Positions 1 to 5,399 of a stretch of 7,685 nt of DNA are shown in pieces; within the stretch, counting starts at the first letter, position 1; every line of letters begins with the position of its first letter. The stretch is taken from contig WJJV01000100.1 of NCBI GenBank assembly GCA_014729495.1, positions 1 through 7,685 of the forward strand, in the 5' to 3' direction. The position numbers and the translations under genes were made by a program. Source of the DNA: Candidatus Woesearchaeota archaeon. GTDB lineage: Archaea > Nanobdellota > Nanobdellia > Woesearchaeales > UBA12501. Below the pieces are notes generated by a model that saw only the letters and a list, made by a program, of their open reading frames with translations, ran no database searches and was not told the origin of the DNA.

Positions 1-321
1 GTGTTCATGCTTCAAGTGCCCTATCTTGAAGGCATCTTTCAGAAGCATCCTTGTAGTGGCTTTTGTAGGAGCTGTCGCAAATATTGGGCATCTCATTCCC
101 ATTGCATCCAGGGTGGGAAGGAATCCTGTATGGTCAAGATGGGCATGGCTTATGAAGGCTGCCTTTATGCTCTCTGGATCCTTCATAGGAGAAGGGACCT
201 CAGTGCCGTGCTGGCCGAACTTTATGCCTGCATCAAGCAGGTACCTGTTCTTTGATTTTGTTATTACTTCTACACAGCTCCTTCCTACCTCTTTTGCTGC
301 TCCGTGGAACACAAGATCCAT
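1..321 (-). CDS. beta-CASP metallo-beta-lactamase nuclease, aCPSF2-like (N-terminal 107 residues, runs off window)
   Basis: This is the start of a metal-dependent RNA-processing nuclease. It reads from an ATG at 321 and leaves the window in frame at base 1. Visible are the opening strand with GAAKEVGRSC (residues 7-16), the motif-1 aspartate D30 in LLDAG, and the signature HAHLDH with H59, H61, D63 and H64, which in this family bind two catalytic zinc ions. The protein starts directly with the metallo-beta-lactamase fold, without the KH domains that precede it in archaeal aCPSF1. The GAAKEVGRSC opening fits aCPSF2 better than RNase J, but RNase J is not excluded. A strong AGGTGA ribosome binding site lies a few bases upstream and fixes the start. 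It sits 17 bases behind the AbrB-like gene, so the two are probably co-transcribed. The beta-CASP domain is outside the window, so subfamily is uncertain. Confidence 0.88.
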   Translation of the reverse strand, partial: MDLVFHGAAKEVGRSCVEVITKSKNRYLLDAGIKFGQHGTEVPSPMKDPESIKAAFISHAHLDHTGFLPTLDAMGMRCPIFATAPTKATTRMLLKDAFKIGHLKHEH

Positions 322-338
322 TATATCACCTTTTTTGC

Positions 339-578
339 TTATGCTTTTTTCTTGCGCTGTTTCCCTGATCCCTTGTTGCTCTTTTTCCCCTTGACTGGCT
401 CTGCTTCCTCAAATTCTATATACCATCTTTTGGACTTCACGTCGTGCCTGAATATCACATTATGCTTTTTTGACATGTCAAGCGAGAAAAGCAGGGGCAT
501 GGGAATCGTGGTCTCAAATGATGAGCCTCTTCTGTAGAGCTTTCTCCTTATCTCTGGTCCTTTTGAGTCGCTCATCAT
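339..578 (-). CDS. small AbrB/SpoVT-like swapped-hairpin protein
   Basis: This 79-residue protein carries, at residues 11-58, the pattern of an AbrB-type swapped beta-hairpin: basic start RRKLYRRGSS, the TTIP turn (23-26), PLL, then a second beta pair NVIFRHD and RWYIEFEE. A lysine-rich, disordered-looking tail follows (61-79). AbrB folds usually bind DNA as dimers, as antitoxins or transition regulators, but the basic tail and the nuclease partner would also suit RNA binding. There are two adjacent in-frame ATGs at 578 and 575. An AGGG motif sits 4 or 7 bases upstream respectively, so the second ATG may be the real start. The gene ends 17 bases before the nuclease start. The fold assignment rests on pattern recognition only, and no toxin gene is visible. 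Confidence 0.65.
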   Translation of the reverse strand: MMSDSKGPEIRRKLYRRGSSFETTIPMPLLFSLDMSKKHNVIFRHDVKSKRWYIEFEEAEPVKGKKSNKGSGKQRKKKA

Positions 579-808
579 AGTCCCTGCATGCCTCTTATAA
601 TAGTCTGCATGTAATCTATACTTATTTTATTACTTATATTAATATTAGTTTATTTACTAATTTACTTACTTAATAAAATACTTATATTTAAATGTTTAGG
701 TATTGTCGCAGAAAGCTTTCATTGTATGTCAAAGAAACATTTAAATAGACAGCTGATGCATTGGTGCATAGTAGAGCATAGAGAAAAGTATAGAGAAAAA
801 GAGGCAAT
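579..808. other. AT-rich divergent intergenic region with short direct and inverted repeats
   Basis: This 230-base gap separates the minus-strand AbrB-like gene from the plus-strand membrane-protein gene. It contains five copies of TACTTA (starting at 619, 631, 663, 667 and 679), a near-perfect 18-bp palindrome at 632-649 with one mismatched pair, an inverted repeat ATTAGT/ACTAAT at 644-661, and a perfect palindrome GAAAGCTTTC at 711-720. The plus-strand promoter is at 734-748. A minus-strand promoter for the AbrB-like gene is expected here, but several TATA-like stretches exist and none stands out. I see no ORF of note. Confidence 0.6.
734..748 (+). promoter_or_regulatory. archaeal BRE/TATA promoter of the membrane-protein gene
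   Basis: GAAACATTTAAATAG is a BRE-like purine/A stretch followed by a TATA box (TTTAAATA, 740-747). A start site is expected near 770, giving a leader of about 39 nt. Between the box and that site lies ATGCA-ttgg-TGCAT (756-769), a possible operator. Confidence 0.6.
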
Positions 809-1480
809 ATGGCTCCATTCAATATAACATCATTCACAGAAGCATCATCAGGCCTGTTCCCGAAAGAGCTCATAAGGGATTTCTCATTATCAGGATATGC
901 TGATGCTGTATTCCCTCTTGTGCTTTTCATCGCAGGAGTGCTGGTTTATTCTATCTTCATCTTCAAGTTCTACAGGCTTCTTGCAAGGAGGGATATACTT
1001 AAGCTGGATCTGCATAAGCATTCAGAGAAACTCTCAGGTCACATAAAGCATATTGCGCTTGTGGGTCTTTACACTATAGAGAATATACTGCTTACACCTG
1101 TGCTTGTCATAGTGTGGGTGATTGTGCTCACTGCTCTTCTCACCCTTATGTCAGAGACTCACACTCCACAGATTGTCCTTCTCACAGCAGTGGCTCTTGT
1201 AGCTGCTGTCAGGATATCTGCATATTACAATGAAAAGCTCTCACAGGATCTTGCCAAGATGATACCCTTTGCTCTCCTGGGCATATTCCTTGTTGATATG
1301 TCATTCTTCTCTCTTGAAAATGCTCTTGAGACAGCCAAGGCAATCCCTATGCTATGGAAACAGCTGTTCTATTATCTTGCTTTTGTAGTGCTTCTTGAGC
1401 TTGTAATGAGGGTTGCGCAGGCAATAGTTGGCATATTCTATCCTGAGAAGGCATATAGCAGACCTGATGATGAGGACTGA
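809..1480 (+). CDS. conserved-looking multi-spanning membrane protein of unknown function
   Basis: I do not recognise this 223-residue protein. It has a polar N-terminus (1-30), a first membrane segment (about 32-53), a basic cytoplasmic-looking stretch with many Lys/Arg/His (55-80), and further hydrophobic segments at about 83-113 (possibly two), 119-138, 151-168 and 184-210. A short acidic tail ends in PDDED. There are no cysteines and no catalytic or transport motif I can name. The ATG at 809 is the only sensible start: the frame is closed upstream by a TAG at 791, and GAGG lies 4 bases before it. The gene has its own promoter, and the next operon starts from a separate promoter, so it appears monocistronic. 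It could be a small transporter, a scaffold or a membrane-stress protein; the sequence does not decide. Confidence 0.8.
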   Translation: MAPFNITSFTEASSGLFPKELIRDFSLSGYADAVFPLVLFIAGVLVYSIFIFKFYRLLARRDILKLDLHKHSEKLSGHIKHIALVGLYTIENILLTPVLVIVWVIVLTALLTLMSETHTPQIVLLTAVALVAAVRISAYYNEKLSQDLAKMIPFALLGIFLVDMSFFSLENALETAKAIPMLWKQLFYYLAFVVLLELVMRVAQAIVGIFYPEKAYSRPDDED

Positions 1481-1526
1481 ACAGTCTGCTTGCTTCTGCG
1501 ATCACTAAAGAATAAACTAAAGAATA

Positions 1527-1541
1527 GAAAGATTTATATAT
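1527..1541 (+). promoter_or_regulatory. BRE/TATA promoter of the DUF5320-permease-NifX operon
   Basis: GAAAGATTTATATAT combines a BRE-like GAAAG with a TATA box at 1533-1540. Spacing predicts transcription start near 1562-1563, inside the right half of the adjacent palindrome, and a leader of about 38 nt. Confidence 0.65.
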
Positions 1542-1544
1542 TAG

Positions 1545-1564
1545 TTATGAATATATATTCATAA
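1545..1564. promoter_or_regulatory. perfect 20-bp palindromic operator candidate
   Basis: The half-site TTATGAATAT is followed immediately by its exact reverse complement ATATTCATAA. The element begins four bases after the TATA box and covers the predicted start site, the usual place for a repressor that blocks polymerase loading. AT-rich palindromes with a TGAAT/ATTCA core resemble operators of ArsR/SmtB-type metal sensors, but no ArsR-family gene is in the window. The DUF134 protein of the operon is the local candidate binder (inference). Confidence 0.6.
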
Positions 1565-1572
1565 TAGGCAAA

Positions 1573-1589
1573 CGAACCAAAGAGGTTCG
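1573..1589 (+). promoter_or_regulatory. leader hairpin abutting the ribosome binding site
   Basis: CGAACC (1573-1578), loop AAAGA, GGTTCG (1584-1589) form a 6-bp perfect stem in the predicted 5' leader. The last stem base (G1589) is also the first base of the GGAGGTG ribosome binding site (1589-1595), which is 5 bases from the ATG at 1601. Stem formation could modulate ribosome access or stabilise the 5' end. Confidence 0.45.
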
Positions 1590-1600
1590 GAGGTGCGAAA

Positions 1601-1942
1601 ATGCCGCAAGGAGACAGGACAGGACCAATGGGTCAGGGCTCAAGAACTGGAATAGCAAGGGGTTTTTGTTCAGGTTATAATGGACCTGGATATATGAACC
1701 CTGATTTTGGAAGGAGATTAGGCCCCGGATTCAATAGGAGCAGAGGTTTTTGCAGAGGCTTTGGAAGGAGAGCATGGCAGCCAGCAGAGTCTGCATACCC
1801 CTCAGAACCAGCATATGCAGAGCCTACAAAGGACCAGGAAAAGCATATGCTTGAGCAGGAGGCTAGAGCAATAGATGAAGAGGAAAAAGCTTTAAAAGAA
1901 GAAAAGGACTCTATAAAGAAAAGGCTGGAAGAGCTGAAGTAA
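1601..1942 (+). CDS. DUF5320-type Gly/Arg-rich small protein with C-terminal coiled coil
   Basis: This 113-residue protein opens with MPQGDRTGPMGQGSRTG, the hallmark of DUF5320-like proteins, then GFCSGY (C23) and GPGYMNP. A Gly/Arg/Phe-rich stretch with GFCRGFGRR (C51) follows. Residues 79-113 are Glu/Lys-rich and should form a coiled coil. In bacteria and archaea such proteins are typically found beside NifX/NifB-like and MTH1175-like genes, exactly as here, but no biochemical role is established to my knowledge. The low-complexity head with two spaced cysteines could bind metal or a cluster, and the coiled coil suggests self-association (inference). It is first in the operon, with the best ribosome binding site of the region (GGAGGTG), so it is probably the most abundant product. 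The next gene begins 36 bases downstream. Confidence 0.8.
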   Translation: MPQGDRTGPMGQGSRTGIARGFCSGYNGPGYMNPDFGRRLGPGFNRSRGFCRGFGRRAWQPAESAYPSEPAYAEPTKDQEKHMLEQEARAIDEEEKALKEEKDSIKKRLEELK

Positions 1943-1978
1943 GATCTGAACTAATCACGGAGATAAAAGCTGGAAATA

Positions 1979-2407
1979 ATGGCAGACAAGCAGAGGATAA
2001 GGGAATCTGTCTACAAGGCAGGAAAACAATTATACAAGACACTTCCTATACTCCTTGGAGCAATACTGCTTGTAAGCATAGCAAACACGCTGATACCAAA
2101 GCAGGTCTATGCTGAGGTGTTCAGGCTGAGCCCTGTGCTGAATTCAGTTATAGGATCAGCGCTTGGCAGTCTTCTTGCAGGCAATCCAGTGACAAGCTAT
2201 GTTCTTGGAGGAGAGTTCCTTGACCAGGGTGTCAGCCTTGTGGCTGTCACAGCATTCCTCATAGCATGGGTGACAGTGGGGGTTGTGCAGATTCCTGCTG
2301 AAGCAATGCTTCTCGGAAAGAGATTCACAGCAATAAGGAATGCTTTTGCTTTCATATTTGCGATAATAGCTGCATTCATAACAGTTGCATTCATGAGTGT
2401 CTTATGA
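1979..2407 (+). CDS. half-size COG0701/DUF318-type permease, subunit A
   Basis: This 142-residue membrane protein has about four hydrophobic segments (roughly 20-39, 52-77, 84-104 and 121-142). It resembles one repeat of the COG0701 permease family, which includes the organoarsenical exporter ArsP. The re-entrant loop has GNPVTSY (68-74), at the place where ArsP-type members have a Cys-containing motif. There is no cysteine in the whole protein. The pattern aligns by eye with the next gene: PILLGAILLVSIANT with PIFALIFVLLAAINY, and AGNPVTSY with STGPIFMW. I infer that the two form a heteromeric transporter equal to one full-length permease. The ATG at 1979 has only a weak ribosome site (TGGA). 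The gene overlaps the next by 4 bases (ATGA), so translation is probably coupled. The substrate is unknown. Confidence 0.75.
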   Translation: MADKQRIRESVYKAGKQLYKTLPILLGAILLVSIANTLIPKQVYAEVFRLSPVLNSVIGSALGSLLAGNPVTSYVLGGEFLDQGVSLVAVTAFLIAWVTVGVVQIPAEAMLLGKRFTAIRNAFAFIFAIIAAFITVAFMSVL

Positions 2408-3003
2408 GAAAGAAAGAAGATTTCATAAAACCAAAAGAGGTTAACAAGCCTGAGAAGAAGAAAAAGACCAAGGAAGAGACAAGCAAGTCAGGATGGTATT
2501 TCCTTGGAATATGTTTATTGATCTACCTGATTGCGGCAGTGATAAAGCCTGAATCTGCAAGGGATATCATTGATTTTTTTCTCAGCATAATAATAAAGAT
2601 AATCCCCATATTTGCGCTTATTTTCGTACTGCTTGCTGCAATAAACTATTTTGTGAGGCCAAAAAAGCTTCTCAAGTACTTTGGGAGGGAGGCAGGAGCA
2701 AAAGGATATCTCCTTTCCCTCATCGCAGGCATTATATCAACAGGACCTATATTCATGTGGTATCCTTTGATGAATGACATGCAGAAGCATGGAGTCAGCA
2801 ATGGCTTCCTTGCTACATTCCTTTATGGCAGGGCAGTAAAGCCAGCCCTCTTACCAATGATGATATTCTATTTTGGACTGGTTTATACTGTTGTCCTGAC
2901 AGTTGTCATCGGGCTGACAGCAATAATCCAGGGAATAGCTGTAAATATCATTGATAATCAAGTGCTCAGGAAACAGATCAGATCCCAGGAGGTGGAAAAA
3001 TGA
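2404..3003 (+). CDS. half-size COG0701/DUF318-type permease, subunit B
   Basis: This 199-residue protein starts with a very basic, polar cytoplasmic-looking head (1-29, many Lys/Glu). Membrane segments follow at about 31-47, 57-82, 101-121 and one or two in 133-180, then a basic tail. The loop STGPIFMWYPL (112-122) occupies the same position as GNPVTSY in subunit A. FLATFLYGRAVKPALLPMMIF (135-155) matches the second conserved block of COG0701 permeases. C37 is the only cysteine and lies outside the conserved loop, in contrast to the CxC-type motif of ArsP. The start ATG overlaps the stop of subunit A, and its own stop overlaps the next gene's start, so three genes are tightly coupled. It probably pairs with subunit A in the cytoplasmic membrane. 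The extra basic head could contact a soluble partner (inference). Confidence 0.75.
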   Translation: MRKKEDFIKPKEVNKPEKKKKTKEETSKSGWYFLGICLLIYLIAAVIKPESARDIIDFFLSIIIKIIPIFALIFVLLAAINYFVRPKKLLKYFGREAGAKGYLLSLIAGIISTGPIFMWYPLMNDMQKHGVSNGFLATFLYGRAVKPALLPMMIFYFGLVYTVVLTVVIGLTAIIQGIAVNIIDNQVLRKQIRSQEVEK

Positions 3004-3314
3004 AGATAGCTGTAGCATCAGAAGGAAAAGAAGAGACCTCAAATGTAAGTGCTGTGAGCGGAAGAGCTCCTTATTACCTTATCTTTGAGGACAAGAAGCT
3101 CGTGAAAGAGATAAAGAACCCATTTACTGTTGGGGGCGGAGCAGGATTCAGTGTTGCACAGATGCTGATCAATGAAGAAGTGGATATGGTGATAAGCGGA
3201 AACATCGGCGGAAACATGCAGGAAATGCTTGACTCAAAGAAGGTCAAGACAAAGATTGTTGAAGGAAAGACAGTAAAAGAAGCAGTGGAGGAAGCAGAAA
3301 AGAGTGAAGAATGA
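3000..3314 (+). CDS. NifX/MTH1175-like (dinitrogenase iron-molybdenum cofactor biosynthesis family) protein 1
   Basis: This 104-residue soluble protein spans a single ribonuclease-H-like domain of the family that includes NifX, NafY, the C-terminus of NifB and MTH1175. It opens with MKIAVASEG, then SGRAPYYLIFE (20-30) replaces the usual SxHFGRA motif. It continues with NPFTVGGGAG (40-49), then VDMVISGNIGGNMQEML (61-77), the family's GGIG-type loop. Family members bind FeMo-co precursors or other metal-sulfur clusters; the archaeal/bacterial MTH1175-like ones work outside nitrogen fixation. The typical SEHFG histidine is absent here. An AGGAGGTG site (2987-2994) lies inside the end of the permease gene, and the ATG at 3000 overlaps that gene's stop. 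The role is inferred to be a metal or cluster carrier serving the permease. Confidence 0.85.
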   Translation: MKIAVASEGKEETSNVSAVSGRAPYYLIFEDKKLVKEIKNPFTVGGGAGFSVAQMLINEEVDMVISGNIGGNMQEMLDSKKVKTKIVEGKTVKEAVEEAEKSEE

Positions 3315-3326
3315 TCTGCTGGGATA

Positions 3327-3761
3327 ATGCCAAGACCAAGACTCAGAAGGAGGATATTCAATCAGCCTGAAATAACCTATTTCAAGCCTGCAGGGGTTCC
3401 TATAGCACAGCTTGAGCAGACCATCCTCTCATTTGATGAGATTGAGGCATTGAGGCTCAAGGACTATGAAGGGATGGATCAGTCTGAAGCAGCAAAGAAG
3501 ATGAATGTTTCACAGCCTACATTCCACAGGCTTATTGTATCTGCAAGGAAGAAGACAGCAGATGCCCTGGTGAATGGAAAGTCAATAAGGATTCAGGGAG
3601 GTGTATTCAAGATGGCAAGACCAGGACTTGGAAGGCGTGCAGGCGGGCCGCCCACAAAATGCATATGCCCTGTCTGCAAAGCAAGAGTCCCAAAGAAAAG
3701 AGGTATTCCATGCGCTCAGATGAAGTGCCCTGATTGCGGCGCAATGATGACAAGAGGATAA
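3327..3761 (+). CDS. DUF134 (UPF0251) predicted DNA-binding protein with C-terminal cysteine-rich zinc-ribbon-like tail
   Basis: The protein has 144 residues. The N-terminus MPRPRLRRRI and the block FDEIEALRLKDYEGMDQSEA (36-55) identify DUF134. Residues about 50-72 form a helix-turn-helix (QSEAAKKMNVSQPTFHRLI) similar to sigma-70 region 4. After IRIQGGVF a glycine/arginine linker leads to a tail with C112, C114, C117 and C129, C134, C137, arranged CxCxxC and CxxxxCxxC, suggesting a zinc ribbon or a metal/cluster site. Family members are commonly encoded beside NifX-like genes. I infer that it regulates this operon and may sense the metal through the tail. The start is fixed by the conserved MPRPR; a weak GGGAT lies upstream. 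It begins 12 bases after the previous stop. Confidence 0.85.
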   Translation: MPRPRLRRRIFNQPEITYFKPAGVPIAQLEQTILSFDEIEALRLKDYEGMDQSEAAKKMNVSQPTFHRLIVSARKKTADALVNGKSIRIQGGVFKMARPGLGRRAGGPPTKCICPVCKARVPKKRGIPCAQMKCPDCGAMMTRG

Positions 3762-3762
3762 C

Positions 3763-4098
3763 ATGAGGATAGCAATACCTATAATGCAGGATAATGAAGA
3801 GGCAGAGATAAGCCCCCACTTCGGCAGGGCGCCATTCTTTGCCATATTTGATTCTGAGACAAAAGAGATCAGTTTCATAAAGAACACCAGTGAGCATTTT
3901 GGAGGCCATGGAAAGCCTGCAGAGGTCATCGCTGAGCAGAAGCCAGATATTGTTTTTGCCCTGGACATGGGCTCAAAAGCAATTGCTGTATTTGAATCAT
4001 ACAATATAAAGGTTAAGACAGGAGAATGTTTGACACTGAAAGATGTAATTGACAGCAAGGATATGCTTGATGAGTTGGAAAGCAGCTGCGGACATTGA
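3763..4098 (+). CDS. NifX/MTH1175-like (dinitrogenase iron-molybdenum cofactor biosynthesis family) protein 2
   Basis: This 111-residue protein has the same fold family as the gene at 3000 but is more canonical at the N-terminus: MRIAIPIM, then ISPHFGRAPFFAIFD (16-30), with the conserved HFGRA and H19. HFGGHGKPAEV (45-55) adds three histidines. The later loop is DIVFALDMGSKAIAVF (62-77), so the GGIG motif is degraded to LDMG. The C-terminus is SSCGH, a possible extra metal ligand pair, with C88 further upstream. The two NifX-like proteins thus keep complementary halves of the family's motifs and could form a heterodimer (inference). The ATG follows the DUF134 stop by one base, with GAGGA inside the previous gene as ribosome site. 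It ends the operon; the following 60 bases contain T-rich stretches and a new promoter. Confidence 0.87.
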   Translation: MRIAIPIMQDNEEAEISPHFGRAPFFAIFDSETKEISFIKNTSEHFGGHGKPAEVIAEQKPDIVFALDMGSKAIAVFESYNIKVKTGECLTLKDVIDSKDMLDELESSCGH

Positions 4099-4133
4099 TT
4101 TATAGCTTTTATCCGTTTCAAATGAACAATAAA

Positions 4134-4143
4134 ATTTAAATAT
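4134..4143 (+). promoter_or_regulatory. TATA promoter of the thioredoxin-CcdA gene (leaderless)
   Basis: ATTTAAATAT lies about 26 bases before the ATG at 4165, so the transcript should begin at or next to that ATG. This argues for 4165 over the in-frame GTG at 4156, and no ribosome binding site is present. Confidence 0.55.
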
Positions 4144-4164
4144 AGAATGATTTAAGTGATTATT

Positions 4165-5358
4165 ATGACCTCAAAATCCTATTATGGACTTTTATTGATG
4201 CTGTTTATCATAATCAGCATGTTGTCTTTTGGCTGCAATTCTGATGCTCCTGATCCAAGGGATCCTGGTGAGTCCGGAGAACTGGACCTATGTATCTTCT
4301 ACGGAAGAGGATGTCCTCACTGTGAAAAAGAGCTTTCATTTCTGGAGGAGATGAAAGATAGATATCCAGACCTTAATGTGAGAGAGTTTGAGGTCTATTT
4401 CAACCAGCAGAACAGGGAGCTTTTTGAAGATATGGCCACATCATTCAATTCAGATATACAGGGAGTCCCTACAACTTTCATAGATGACAGGATGTTTGTG
4501 GGTTTCAGCAACTCGATAGAAAAATCACTTGAGGAAGAGATAAGGAGATGCGTTGAAGAAGGCTGCAGATCTCCCTGCGAGGTCGCAGGTGTAGAGAATC
4601 TTTCTGAGGCATTGGTCATATCAGGAGACAGTTCACCTGCAGAGAATCCTGAGAAGAAATCATTGATGAATAAGATCACAATTCCTGCTGTGATCGGCGC
4701 TGCAGCAGTTGACGCTATCAATCCATGCGCTTTTGCAGTACTTATAATACTTCTTACCACTATAATCGCAGCCAAGAAGAAAGGAAGGGCACTTCAGGCA
4801 GGCCTGGCATTCGCAGCTGCGATATTCATATCATATTTCCTGATGGGTCTTGGCCTTTACTCAGCAGTGCAGGTAACCGGGCTGACACACATATTCTATT
4901 ATGTTGTTGCCATACTTGCTATAATAATAGGTCTCTTTAACCTAAAGGATTATCTTTGGTACGGCAAATGGTTCATAATGGAGGTTCCTAAATCATGGAG
5001 GCCTAAGATGAAGATGCTTCTCAAGGGAGTCACTTCAACTCCTGGAGCTTTCCTTATAGGATTTGTGGTGAGCCTGTTCCTTCTGCCTTGCACATCAGGA
5101 CCTTACATTGTCATCCTGGGTCTGCTTTCAAAAGCATCTACCAGGCCTACAGCAATGCTTCTCCTACTGCTGTACAATCTCATATTCATACTGCCTATGC
5201 TGATAATAACTTTTGCTATATACTTCGGCTTTACAACAACAGAGAAAGCTGAGGAATGGAGGCAGAGAAAGCTTAAGACACTGCATCTCATTGCAGGCAT
5301 CATAATACTGCTCCTTGGAATAGGCATGCTTTTCTCATTATATATGGGATGGGTATAA
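4165..5358 (+). CDS. lipoprotein-anchored thioredoxin domain fused to CcdA/DsbD-type transmembrane electron carrier
   Basis: With the ATG at 4165 the protein has 397 residues. It starts with a signal segment ending in a lipobox-like LSFGC (C24). An acidic/Pro linker leads to a thioredoxin/glutaredoxin-like domain: strand LDLCIFYG, active site C50-P-H-C53, cis-proline loop GVPTTF (P102). Extra cysteines follow at C129, C134 and C138. The C-terminal half (from about 171) is a CcdA-type membrane domain of about six segments with AINPC (C188) and LLPCTSGPY (C309), the two redox cysteines of this family. The family passes electrons from cytoplasmic thioredoxin across the membrane to extracytoplasmic thiols. 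The order thioredoxin-then-membrane differs from DsbD, which has domains on both sides. It is adjacent to the metal operon but has its own leaderless promoter. The function is well supported; the final target is unknown. Confidence 0.88.
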   Translation: MTSKSYYGLLLMLFIIISMLSFGCNSDAPDPRDPGESGELDLCIFYGRGCPHCEKELSFLEEMKDRYPDLNVREFEVYFNQQNRELFEDMATSFNSDIQGVPTTFIDDRMFVGFSNSIEKSLEEEIRRCVEEGCRSPCEVAGVENLSEALVISGDSSPAENPEKKSLMNKITIPAVIGAAAVDAINPCAFAVLIILLTTIIAAKKKGRALQAGLAFAAAIFISYFLMGLGLYSAVQVTGLTHIFYYVVAILAIIIGLFNLKDYLWYGKWFIMEVPKSWRPKMKMLLKGVTSTPGAFLIGFVVSLFLLPCTSGPYIVILGLLSKASTRPTAMLLLLLYNLIFILPMLIITFAIYFGFTTTEKAEEWRQRKLKTLHLIAGIIILLLGIGMLFSLYMGWV

Positions 5359-5365
5359 CCGTAAG

Positions 5366-5374
5366 ATTTATATC
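5366..5374 (+). promoter_or_regulatory. TATA promoter of the lipoprotein gene
   Basis: ATTTATATC lies immediately after the previous stop codon and about 30 bases before the ATG at 5400, predicting an almost leaderless transcript. It supports 5400 rather than the in-frame ATG at 5349, which lies upstream of the promoter and inside the preceding gene. Confidence 0.5.
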
Positions 5375-5399
5375 TGAATGCTTAATAACTGTGATAACC

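Noticed and set aside
1..537. Plus-strand open frames at 1-255, 26-394 and 304-537
   Set aside because: They are antisense shadows of the nuclease and AbrB-like genes, with Cys/Ser/Phe-rich composition and no family match.
3000..4098. Nitrogen-fixation cluster
   Set aside because: NifX-like domains alone do not indicate nitrogenase; no nifH, nifD, nifK or radical-SAM nifB is present.
5349..5399. Longer N-terminus for the lipoprotein gene starting at 5349
   Set aside because: It overlaps the previous gene, contains the promoter, and would bury the signal peptide 17 residues in.
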